Shown: piece after piece, positions 1 to 8,140 of the stretch | Layout of the letters: every line of letters begins with the position of its first letter | Position numbering within the stretch: position 1 is the stretch's first letter | DNA from: Monoraphidium neglectum | Taxonomy: Eukaryota > Chlorophyta > Chlorophyceae > Sphaeropleales > Selenastraceae | DNA length: 16,451 bases | NCBI RefSeq assembly: GCF_000611645.1 | Contig: NW_014013250.1 | Location: 3,690-20,140 of the forward strand | Direction: 5' to 3' | Notes under the pieces: generated by a model | What the model was told of the DNA's origin: nothing | The model's input: only the letters and a program-made list of their open reading frames with translations | Databases searched by the model: none | Translations under genes and position numbers: made by a program

Positions 1-65
1 AACCCACAACGGCGGGGACATCGGGCAACCCAGTCACACCCGCAGCGCAACCTTGTGTCAGGACT

Positions 66-70
<5 letters not shown>

Positions 71-112
<42 letters not shown>
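71..112 (+). repeat. (CAG)14 microsatellite, 5' of F-box/LRR copy 1
   Basis: Fourteen uninterrupted CAG units, followed by a degenerate GCA/GCG-rich stretch to about 210. It lies about 350 bp upstream of the first F-box/LRR start. The second gene copy has a CAG array in the same relative place. The flanking reading frames of the two copies do not correspond, so I read it as promoter or 5' untranslated sequence and not as coding for polyglutamine. Confidence 0.95.
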
Positions 113-114
<2 letters not shown>

Positions 115-220
115 CGGGCAGCGGCGGCGAAAACAGCAGCGGCGGCCGCGGCAGCAGCGGGGCAAACGCAGCAGTGGCAGCGGTCGCAGCAGCAGCGGCG
201 GCGGCGAATCGGCAGGGCGG

Positions 221-462
221 GCGCAGCTGCATCTTGAGCAAGTGGGCCACATTGCACCAGGTGCGCCCACGCGGCGCTGTTGGCGGGGGCACGCGCTGTC
301 CGCGCCCAGTGGCACCCTCTGCGCACACCTGCCAATCAAGCATCGGGCGGCACTGGCCGCTCCACAATACAAAGGGGCTGGCCCGCACCCCGCCTACCCC
401 TTATGACACGCCGGCGCCACGCAAACCCCGCCTGTCCGCCTTCCGCCGCCCCCAGGCCCGCT
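221..462 (+). promoter_or_regulatory. Conserved 5' flank of F-box/LRR copy 1 (promoter/5' UTR)
   Basis: This stretch aligns with 3665-3914 upstream of the second copy. Shared blocks include GCGCAGCTGCATCTT (221-235 and 3665-3679) and the 19-mer AAGCATCGGGCGGCACTGG (338-356 and 3790-3808). The 19-mer starts exactly 125 bases before the ATG in both copies. Sequence immediately before the start codon, CCCCCAGGCCCGC, is also shared. Whether the blocks are transcribed leader or promoter elements cannot be decided from sequence alone. Confidence 0.6.
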
Positions 463-2127
463 ATGCTGGACCAGCTGAGCTCAGAGCTGCTGGCGCGCGT
501 GCTGCGCCACCTGCTGCCGCAGCCGCACGACGGGGCCGCGCCCAGGCGCCGAGACGGCCGCCGCGGGACCGAGCTGGGGCCGCTCTGCAACGCGCGGCTC
601 GCATGCCGCGCGCTGGAGGTTGCCGCGCGAGAGCACCTGGCCGCGGCAGTAACGCTGACGCCGGACGACACCTGTTGCAGCCGAGGGACGCCCGATTGGC
701 GGCGCTTCCCTGCGCTGCGCGCCGTGAGGGTCAAGGACTGGACTGCCTTGAATGCCTCGGACGCGCCATCACGAGACCAGCAGCTGCTCCAGCAGCAGGC
801 GCTCGGCACCTGCTTCGGCTACGCCCCCGCCGTCCCCGGCGAGCTGCTGAGCAGCTTCGACCCGGGCCACCTGTCCCGCGTCACGGCGCTTGAGGTGGTG
901 CAAAGCGACATGTTTGTGGACCACCTCGCGCCGGCGGTCGCGCGGCTGCCGGCGCTGAGGGCAGTGACCATCCTCGGCCACGTGTGCTCCGCCAGCGAGG
1001 TCTGCCGCGCGCTCGTGGGCGCCACGGGCCTCGAACGCCTTGCCTTGCCTGATGTGCCGTCCGGCGCCGTCCTCACCGCCGCCGCCGCCCTTGAAGGGCT
1101 GCCGCGGCTCGAGGCGCTGAGCTTGGGCAAGCTGACCTCGGCAGACATCCCCCTGCCCCGCAGTCTCACGGCGGTTGCATTTAGCAGCAGCAAATTCGAT
1201 GTGCCGGTCTGTGCGGGGCCCGCGCTTTTTGACGCCGCATCCTGGCTAGTTGAGCTGCGCGGCGTACACCTGGACCTTGACACAGCGGCGGCGCTCGCGC
1301 GTTCGGCGCCGCGGCTGCGCCTGCTGGCCTGCACGCCAACGGGGGCCCCGTGGGCGCCAATGCATGCTGGCCCTTGGCCGTGCGTGTTCCCCCGCGTCAC
1401 GCACGCCTGCTTCTCCGCAGTCTCGTATGGGATGCGGGCCAATTTGCGAGCGGCCCCCCTGTCAGCCATGCTGCCTGCGCTCCAGCAGCTCGCCATAATC
1501 TACATGCACCCTCACCCGAGCTTTGTCGGGCTGACTAGCCTCAGGGCGCTCTTGCTGGGCCACTCAGCGCATGGAATGGAGGCAGCGGAGAGGGATGCGC
1601 TTGAGGCGCTGCCGCGGCTGGCGGAGCTGGAGGTCAGCCTTGACCCAGGGGACCCTGTGCAGCTGTCAGGGCTGGTGCGGCTGACGAACCTCAGGGTGTT
1701 GCAAGCAAACATCGTCGCCTTTGACAACCTCATCGACATGGGCGCTTTCCTGGGGGCCGTGGCCGGCCTGCCACTCCTTCATACAGCGGGGATCCGCGTG
1801 GAGCACATCGATGACGAGGATTGCATGCTAGAATGGGGCTGGGGTGGCCTCAGGCGCTTCGCGCTCAGCGCTCCTGCACTTCGCTACTTGTCAATTCATA
1901 TGGGGGGTTTTGGGTGCGTGCCGGCGTCGGTCGTGGGGGCGCTCGCGATGCACACGGGGCTGCGGCGCCTGCTGGTCGACTGCTCTCACGAGGAGTCGAG
2001 CGCAGTGGAGGCGCTCGCGGCAGAGGTGTCGGCGGCATGCGGCTCCCTGACCATCGAACTGCACAGCGTATGCTCCGTTCAGGTGTGCGCTTGGCGCAAT
2101 GATGTCAATTTGCGGGGTGGTTTGTGA
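463..2127 (+). CDS. F-box-like / leucine-rich-repeat protein, copy 1
   Basis: An intronless gene of 554 residues. Residues 1-20 (LSSELLARVLRHLLP) followed by ARLACRALEVAAREHL at about 44-59 resemble the helices of an F-box, the Skp1-binding part of SCF ubiquitin ligase substrate receptors. The rest contains irregular leucine-rich segments such as LERLALPDV, LEALSLGKL, LRALLLGHS, LAELEVSL and LRRLLVDC, which normally form a curved partner-binding surface. The ATG at 463 is chosen because copy 2 starts at the homologous ATG and has exactly the same length; an in-frame ATG at 403 has no counterpart there. Identity to copy 2 is about two thirds by eye, so the duplication is not recent and both copies look maintained. 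There is no transmembrane segment or signal peptide. The F-box assignment is inference from pattern; a plain LRR protein is the alternative. The substrate is unknown. Confidence 0.85.
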   Translation: MLDQLSSELLARVLRHLLPQPHDGAAPRRRDGRRGTELGPLCNARLACRALEVAAREHLAAAVTLTPDDTCCSRGTPDWRRFPALRAVRVKDWTALNASDAPSRDQQLLQQQALGTCFGYAPAVPGELLSSFDPGHLSRVTALEVVQSDMFVDHLAPAVARLPALRAVTILGHVCSASEVCRALVGATGLERLALPDVPSGAVLTAAAALEGLPRLEALSLGKLTSADIPLPRSLTAVAFSSSKFDVPVCAGPALFDAASWLVELRGVHLDLDTAAALARSAPRLRLLACTPTGAPWAPMHAGPWPCVFPRVTHACFSAVSYGMRANLRAAPLSAMLPALQQLAIIYMHPHPSFVGLTSLRALLLGHSAHGMEAAERDALEALPRLAELEVSLDPGDPVQLSGLVRLTNLRVLQANIVAFDNLIDMGAFLGAVAGLPLLHTAGIRVEHIDDEDCMLEWGWGGLRRFALSAPALRYLSIHMGGFGCVPASVVGALAMHTGLRRLLVDCSHEESSAVEALAAEVSAACGSLTIELHSVCSVQVCAWRNDVNLRGGL

Positions 2128-2523
2128 AGTAATCCAATCGGCGGCACGTTGGAGAAGGTTGAGCTTGATTTTTCGACGCGCCTTGGCGCTCGCAAAGAGC
2201 TAGGAGGGCAGTGAGGGAGGGGAGGGCCTGATGGGCTCACCATGACTTGTGGCTTGATGCGCTCACCACGACTTGCCAGCTTGCAGGCAGGCGGCACGCA
2301 TGTGCTTGCGTCTTGGATGGAGGATCGGCAGCCGAGTAACGCTAGGCGGGGCCGGGGAGTGCTGTGTCACTCTTGTGACTGTTGTCACTTTTTTCATGAT
2401 GCGACCCTGCTGTGGCTACTCCCGCCCAATTGAGAGGAGGGATCCTTTGCAGCCCCAGCTCGTTGCGTTCCCTGTATGGGTGTAGCACTGTTGATCTTGC
2501 AGGTGCAAACCCAAAGATTGCTC
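2128..2523 (+). other. 3' flank of copy 1 (homologous to 3' flank of copy 2)
   Basis: No gene seen. The stretch aligns in patches with 5580-5915. Shared pieces include GGGAGG(G/A)GAGG-type sequence, ATGTGCTTGC, ATGCGACCCTGCTGTGGCT and TTGCAGCCCCAGCT, so the 3' flank belongs to the duplicated unit. I found no TGTAA polyadenylation motif here. Confidence 0.6.
2228..2277 (+). repeat. 26-bp direct repeat, two imperfect copies
   Basis: CTGATGGGCTCACCATGACT at 2228 recurs as TTGATGCGCTCACCACGACT at 2254. Only one divergent counterpart is visible at the homologous site of the second unit (near 5700), so the doubling appears specific to this copy. Confidence 0.6.
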
Positions 2524-2524
2524 G

Positions 2525-2596
<72 letters not shown>

Positions 2597-2662
2597 CCCG
2601 CCCGCCTGCCTGCCTGCCCGCCTGCCTGCCTGCCTGCCCGCCTGCCTGCCTGCCCGCCTGCC
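2524..2662 (+). repeat. (CCTG)n tetranucleotide microsatellite
   Basis: About 139 bp of GCCT/CCTG units with occasional CCCG and one TTCC variant. It sits in the spacer between the two F-box/LRR units, just beyond the homologous 3' flank. It keeps several frames open on both strands by chance, producing Pro/Ala/Cys/Leu or Arg/Gln/Ala/Gly repeats that I do not take as coding. Confidence 0.95.
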
Positions 2663-3448
2663 ACCCGCTCAACTGCGGGCCTACCAGCCTGGCTGTACTT
2701 GCCCAGCCACCTACCTGCCTGTCCGCCTTCTGGATGAGGTCAGAACTCAAAGAGTTTCGAGCACCACGGTTCGGTCAGGCCGCTATATGCGCATGCAGCA
2801 CCATGCGAATTAGTTGCTCTGCGTCATCTCCCATGTCTCTTCCAGGCAATCCTCTATCTGATGTTTCAATTCCACTCTACCGCGCAGGTGATTCACTACA
2901 TCAAGGGGTAATGGTGGCGCGGGAATGGGCAGGGATACCCCACTCGCTTTGAGCATACTGCTGCCTGCCACATCTGCCGTGCGCCGAGTCTACGGTAGTG
3001 ACCACTCTAGGCGCCCCACAGTAATCGCCCTCTTTACTGCGTGCATGCTACGATCTAATACCACTCTCTTTTTCCCCACGCTTCTGCTCTGGCGATCAGC
3101 AGTGTGACAACGCGCCGCCCTGGCCAGCAGTGCCCCGTCAGCTGTGACTGGTGACTATGGATCACTTGTCAAGCGAATGATTTCCGATCTCGTTGCTGTC
3201 CTCACGCTTGCAGGGTCATAGATACACTCCACTTCGCACGCATGCAGATGCAGGTCATACGCTCTGTTTTACAGTGCCGTGAAGACAACCCGTGACCACG
3301 TCGAGCCTTGAGGCTCTAGCTGCTATCGGTGGCCGCAATCACGCAGAGGGATAGCGCCAGAGAGTCACCCTGGGCGACGAAGCTCTGCCATACTGTAGGC
3401 AGCAACACCAGCAGCAACTTTGCGGCGGGGGCGCTGCGGGGAACCCAG
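2663..3448. other. Spacer between the two F-box/LRR units; no gene seen
   Basis: Lower GC than the genes, with frequent stops in all frames and no long conserved frame. I see no tRNA, transposon end or recognisable coding exon. Homology with the left unit resumes near 3449, at CCCAGTCACAC, which matches the sequence near 30. Confidence 0.5.
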
Positions 3449-3512
3449 TCACACGCACAGCGCAGTCAAGCTTGTAGCAGGAGCCACAGCAGCATCAGCA
3501 AGAGCGGTGGGC

Positions 3513-3516
<4 letters not shown>

Positions 3517-3573
<57 letters not shown>
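3517..3573 (+). repeat. (CAG)19 microsatellite, 5' of F-box/LRR copy 2
   Basis: Nineteen uninterrupted CAG units about 340 bp before the start of copy 2, in the same relative position as the array at 71-112. The length differs (19 against 14 units) and the immediate flanks differ. The surrounding frames (poly-Ser or poly-Ala) end before the gene and are not conserved in copy 1. Confidence 0.95.
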
Positions 3574-3574
<1 letters not shown>

Positions 3575-3664
3575 GGGCGCACCATCGGCAGCGGCAGCGG
3601 CACCACTGGGGCACCAGCCATGGCAGCAGCAGCGGCAACGCCCAGCTAGGCTGGCACTCTGCAG

Positions 3665-3914
3665 GCGCAGCTGCATCTTTGGGAATTAGGCCACAGTACT
3701 TTGCCCACCAGGTGCGCACACGCGGCGCCGTTCGCGAGGGCCACGTGCTGCCTGTGCCCCGCCGCCCCCTCTGCTCACACCAGCACACCAAGCATCGGGC
3801 GGCACTGGTCATCTCCGCAAGAACAGGTGCTCGCCCACACCCCGCCTACCCCCAATCAGACGCCGGCGCCGTGCAAACGCTGCCTGCCTGCCGCCCGCCG
3901 CCCCCAGGCCCGCC
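3665..3914 (+). promoter_or_regulatory. Conserved 5' flank of F-box/LRR copy 2
   Basis: Counterpart of 221-462. Conserved blocks include CCAGGTGCGC near 3710, the 19-mer at 3790-3808 (125 bases before the ATG, as in copy 1), CCCGCCTACCCC and ACGCCGGCGCC. A CACGTG core is present at 3741-3746 but not at the matching place in copy 1. Confidence 0.6.
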
Positions 3915-5579
3915 ATGCTGGACAAGCTGAGCTCAGAGCTGCTGGCGCGCGTCCTGCGCCACGTGCTGCCGCCGCAGCAGGACGGGGCATCACCCTGGGA
4001 CTGCTGGGGCAAGCTACGGCCGCTCCACGCAGCGCGGCTCGCATGCCGCGCGCTCGAGGTTGCCGCGCGCGAGCACCTGGCGACAGCGGTCAGGCTGACC
4101 CCGGGCAACACCTGGCGCAGTCAAGCGACGCCCGACTGGCGGCGCTTCCCTGCGCTACGCGCCGTGAGGGTCGAGGACTGGACTGTGCGGACTGCCTCTG
4201 ACGCCGTGCAAAAAGAAGAGCAGCTGCTCCATCAGCAGGCGCTCGGCGCCTCCTTTGGCTACGCCCCTGCTGACGCCGGCCAGCTGCTTGATAGCTTCCA
4301 CCCGGGGCACCTCTCCCGCATCACGGCGCTCGAAATTCGGCACAGCGACGTGTTTATGGACCACCTCGCTTCGGCGGTCGCGCGGCTGCCGGCGCTGAAC
4401 GCAGTGGCCATAATCGGCCACGTGCGCTCAGTCAGTGAGGTGTGCCGCGCGCTCGCGCACGCCACGGGCCTCGAGCGGCTCATCTTGCCCGACGTGCCGG
4501 CCGGCGCCGCCCTCTGCGCAGCTGCCGGCCTCGACGGGCTGTCGTCGCTCGAGGCGCTGAGCTTGGGCAATATGACCTTGGCACCCGGCCCCCTGCCCCG
4601 CAGTGTCACAGCGGTTGCATTCAGCAGCAGCATTTCTGATCAGCCGGTCTGTGCGTCGCCTGTGCTTTTCGACACAGCCTCCCGCCTGGTCGAGCTGCGC
4701 GGCGTGCACCTCGAACTTGAGGCGGCGGCGGCGCTCGCGCGGTCGGCGCCGCGGCTGCGCCTGCTGGTCTGCACGCCAACAGGGGCCCCGTGGGCGCCGC
4801 CGCGCGCCGGCCCTTGGCCATGCGTGTTCCCTTGCCTCACGCACGCCTGCTTCACCAGTGAAGATGATATCTTCCCTGGAACGCAAGCCGAGATTAGAGC
4901 GGCCCCCCTGCCAGCCATGCCCGCTCTCCAGCACCTCGCCATCATCAATGTGTACCCCTACCCTGCCTTCTGCGGACTGACTGGAGTTCGGGCACTCTCG
5001 CTAGGCTACTTGGGGTTTGAATTGGAGGCAGCAGAGTGGGATGCGCTTGGGGCGCTGCCCCAGCTGACCGAGCTGGAGGTCAGCCTCGACCCACGGATAC
5101 CTGAGCAGCTGTCCGGGCTCGGGCGGCTGAAGAGCGTAAGGGTGTTGAGTGTCAACATACTTGGTTTGGAACCTTTTGACGACCCCATTGACATGGGCGC
5201 TGTGCTCGGGGCCGTGGCCCGCCTACCACTGCTGCACACGGCGCGAGTCAAGGTGCAGTACGACAAAGAAGAAGACGATTGCATGCTGAAATGGGGCTGG
5301 GGTGGCCTCAGGCGATTTGCACACAGCGCCCCTGGACTTTGCAACTTGTCCATTTATATCGGGATATTAAGGGGCGTGCCGGCGTCGGTGGTTGCGGCCC
5401 TGGCCATGCACACGGGGCTGCGGCGCCTACTGATTTACGACTCACGTGAGGAGTTGGGCGCGTTGGAGGCGCTCGCGGCGGAGGTCCGGGAGGGATGCGG
5501 AACGCTGACCATTGACCCTTACAGCCCCTGCCCCGTTCAAGTATGCGCTTGGCGTGAGAACGGGTGGGCTGATGTGTGA
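3915..5579 (+). CDS. F-box-like / leucine-rich-repeat protein, copy 2
   Basis: The second tandem copy, intronless and 554 residues like copy 1. The N-terminal LSSELLARVLRHVLP plus ARLACRALEVAAREHL pattern fits an F-box-like fold, followed by irregular leucine-rich segments (LERLILPDV, LEALSLGNM, VRALSLGYL, LTELEVSLD, LRRLLIYDS). The best conserved blocks between copies are TPDWRRFPALRAVRV, ARSAPRLRLL, TPTGAPWAP, KWGWGGLRRFA and VCAWR near the C-terminus. Divergence concentrates at residues about 25-36 and 340-355, and an indel near 345 is compensated elsewhere so total length is equal. Expected role, from the family, is a substrate-recruiting subunit of a ubiquitin ligase or another LRR scaffold. 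Partner and substrate cannot be inferred. Confidence 0.87.
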   Translation: MLDKLSSELLARVLRHVLPPQQDGASPWDCWGKLRPLHAARLACRALEVAAREHLATAVRLTPGNTWRSQATPDWRRFPALRAVRVEDWTVRTASDAVQKEEQLLHQQALGASFGYAPADAGQLLDSFHPGHLSRITALEIRHSDVFMDHLASAVARLPALNAVAIIGHVRSVSEVCRALAHATGLERLILPDVPAGAALCAAAGLDGLSSLEALSLGNMTLAPGPLPRSVTAVAFSSSISDQPVCASPVLFDTASRLVELRGVHLELEAAAALARSAPRLRLLVCTPTGAPWAPPRAGPWPCVFPCLTHACFTSEDDIFPGTQAEIRAAPLPAMPALQHLAIINVYPYPAFCGLTGVRALSLGYLGFELEAAEWDALGALPQLTELEVSLDPRIPEQLSGLGRLKSVRVLSVNILGLEPFDDPIDMGAVLGAVARLPLLHTARVKVQYDKEEDDCMLKWGWGGLRRFAHSAPGLCNLSIYIGILRGVPASVVAALAMHTGLRRLLIYDSREELGALEALAAEVREGCGTLTIDPYSPCPVQVCAWRENGWADV

Positions 5580-6223
5580 TGAGTAATACTGTCGGTGAGA
5601 CGTCGGCGAAGTCATGCTTTTGCGTTGTGCCTTCGTGCCAGCAATCTGAGTTGATTCTGAGAGAGAGACATCTGGGATGGCAATGGGGGAGGGAAGGACC
5701 TGATGCGCATGTCTTGATCTGCTTGCCTGCTAGCTTGCAGTCAGGCTGCATGCATGTGCTTGCTTCTTGAATGGAGGGTGGGCACGCACATCTGGTGAGG
5801 CTAGGGCCACGGACTGACGGACTGCTGCATCACTCCTGTCAGTTGTTGCATAATGCGACCCTGCTGTGGCTGCTGCCAGTCGGCGCATCTGAAAGGGTTT
5901 TTTGCAGCCCCAGCTGGCTGTAGCCTCGATAGGGTGCCCGCAACTTCACATGTGACGCTACACCTGTCAGAACAGTTGCACTTCCAGATCAGCGCTGCAT
6001 GGGGAGCCAGTAAGAACGCATATACACAGCACAGAACTGTTCAAATTGTTGAATCAATTCAAATGTGATGCGACCTCCACGGAGCGGACATGGGCAGCAG
6101 CGACAGTGGAGGCGTGATAAAACCTCCGCTGGGGGTTGCTGAGGGCCATAGGTGAGGTGAAGAAAGGCACGGACGTTTTATTAGAGTATAACACCTGATC
6201 TCCGTTCTAATCGCCAAACTCTT
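5580..6223. other. 3' flank of copy 2 and intergenic spacer
   Basis: The segment to about 5915 matches the 3' flank of copy 1, ending at TTGCAGCCCCAGCT. Beyond it the sequence is less GC-rich, stops are frequent, and no gene is seen. It leads into the promoter region of the zinc finger gene. Confidence 0.5.
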
Positions 6224-6279
6224 GTGCACAGTGTGCAGTGCTGCACCCACTGTATTTTTGCACCTAAAGGGTGCACGTG
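6224..6279 (+). promoter_or_regulatory. TGCA-rich cluster with inverted repeat and G-box core
   Basis: Five TGCA cores occur within about 55 bp, about 90-145 bases before the zinc finger gene start. They include the inverted repeat TGCACC-TAAAG-GGTGCA (6259-6275), which runs directly into CACGTG (6274-6279). CACGTG is the classic bZIP/bHLH core. Binding is inference. Confidence 0.35.
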
Positions 6280-6369
6280 CTCAATTTCGCATGACGATAT
6301 CGTAGTTTGAGCAATTACCTGCAGCAGTTCCAGCAGTTCTGTAGTGCAGGGTCAAGCTGCGTCAAAGCG

Positions 6370-7486
6370 ATGGCTAGGCCATTTGCCTCGCAGGTGGATT
6401 TCAACGCACTTGCAATGCATGAAATGTCCATAAAGGCATGTTATGACGCAGCACTCCCTGCGCAGGCCCCATACAGCCCCGTGCGGTACCAGCCGGCGGA
6501 CGCCGCGCCACGCGACCACCGGCAGCAGGGCAGCAGCATCTGGGGCCCGCCCGCTGCAGTCCCATCGCAGGCGGCTGGAGCGACGATTGCAAGCAGCATG
6601 CCTCCTGTAACAGGCGGCGACTGCACGGCGGCGGCGGTGAGCCGCGTCAAGGCCATGCTTGGTGAGCCGTGACATGCACGCGTGCGCGCGAGAAGGGCAT
6701 CCCTGGATGCGGCTGCGCCGAGCGCACACCCTGCAGGTGCGCAGACACGCCTTTGGAAACCGCAGCGCTGACAAATTGTGCCCCTGCCAAAACCTCGTCG
6801 CGCCGCAGCTGGCTGGCAGCAACCGCCGGGTGCGGGCCGAGACGGGTCAGCCTCCCCGCACGCCCCGCAGCTGCTGCCCCCGCAACACCAGGCGCAACAG
6901 GGGCGCCGCTCAGCGGAAGCGCCCGCACTGGACACAGACGGCGGCCAGCCGGCGGCGGGCGCGCACGCCTATCCTGCGTCGCCCCAGAAGCTGTGGACGT
7001 GGCAGCCTCAATTCGTGGCTGCCGGCTGCGGCGGGGCGCCCCCTGCCGCCGCGAGCGGCGGCGGCGCCGGCGGATGCTCCGGCCGCGCCCCGCCCAGCCC
7101 AGCGGGCCGTGCACTGCAATGGAACCTGGGAGGTGGCGGCGGCGGCGGCGGAAGCGGCGGCGGCGCCGCGCCAGGCCGGGCCTGCGACAAGCAGCACGCG
7201 CCCTGGGCACCAAGCGACAGCTCCGCAGCCGCGCTCGCGTCGGCCGCAGCCGCGGCCACCGCCCGGCGCACCCCGGGCGGCGCAAGCGCAGGCACGGGCG
7301 CGGGGGGCTCTTACAGCGCCGCGTTTGCCGCGCGGACGCCATCTGCAGCGGTCGGCCTGCCGGCGAGCGACCACCGCGCAAGGGTGGCCATCACGCCCTC
7401 TGGCTACCCCGCCGCCGCGGCGCCGGCGCCCGCCTTGCCGGCGTATCAATACCAAGACGAGCAGCAAGACAATCGCTACCATCATC

Positions 7487-7541
<55 letters not shown>

Positions 7542-7800
7542 CGCTGCCTACACTGATTATTGGAACGACGACAGGGGCAGCTCTGCTGACGCCGGCTCTG
7601 CACGCCCGGCGCGTGCGCAGCTGCACTGGAATGTGGGGCCGGCGTCGCCGCCGCGCTCGCCGCCAGTGTGGGGGCGTGTCGGACCCGCCATAGACGCCGG
7701 CGGCAGCGGAGCCGGCCTTTACTCTGGCTCGCCTGCGGCGCATGATGAGCGCACACAACACCGCCCTGATTACTACCACCAGCAGCAGCAGCAGCAGCAG

Positions 7801-7884
<84 letters not shown>

Positions 7885-8107
7885 GGACTTCAATGGGGCT
7901 TTGCAGGCGCGCAGCCGCCCACAGCGCTTGCGCCCCGCACACGCAGCCGTGGCAGCAGCGACGGCGCCGAGTGGGACGCGGCGGCCGGCGGGTCGAGCGC
8001 GTCTGGCGCGCGGCCGCCGAGCCAGCAGCGGCTGGAGGGGCTGGGGCGCTTGAAGCGCCTGTCAACGCAGCGGCTCGCCACTCGCATTTCGACGCCGCCA
8101 AGCGCAG

Positions 8108-8140
<33 letters not shown>

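Noticed and set aside
53..406. Gln-, Ala- or Ser-rich frames over the CAG arrays before each F-box/LRR gene
   Set aside because: The frames are not conserved between the two copies and end before the gene starts. They are repeat artefacts.
280..462. N-terminal extension of F-box/LRR copy 1, including an ATG at 403
   Set aside because: Copy 2 has no matching ATG, and the two proteins have identical length when started at 463 and 3915.
2394..2952. Frames over the CCTG array on both strands (Cys/Leu/Pro/Ala or Gly/Arg/Gln repeats)
   Set aside because: Tetranucleotide repeats lacking stops remain open in several frames. The flanks have no coding character.
6910..7893. 327-codon minus frame with poly-Leu opposite ZC2HC1 exon 2
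   Set aside because: It is an antisense shadow of CAG arrays and GC-rich codons, with no recognisable product.
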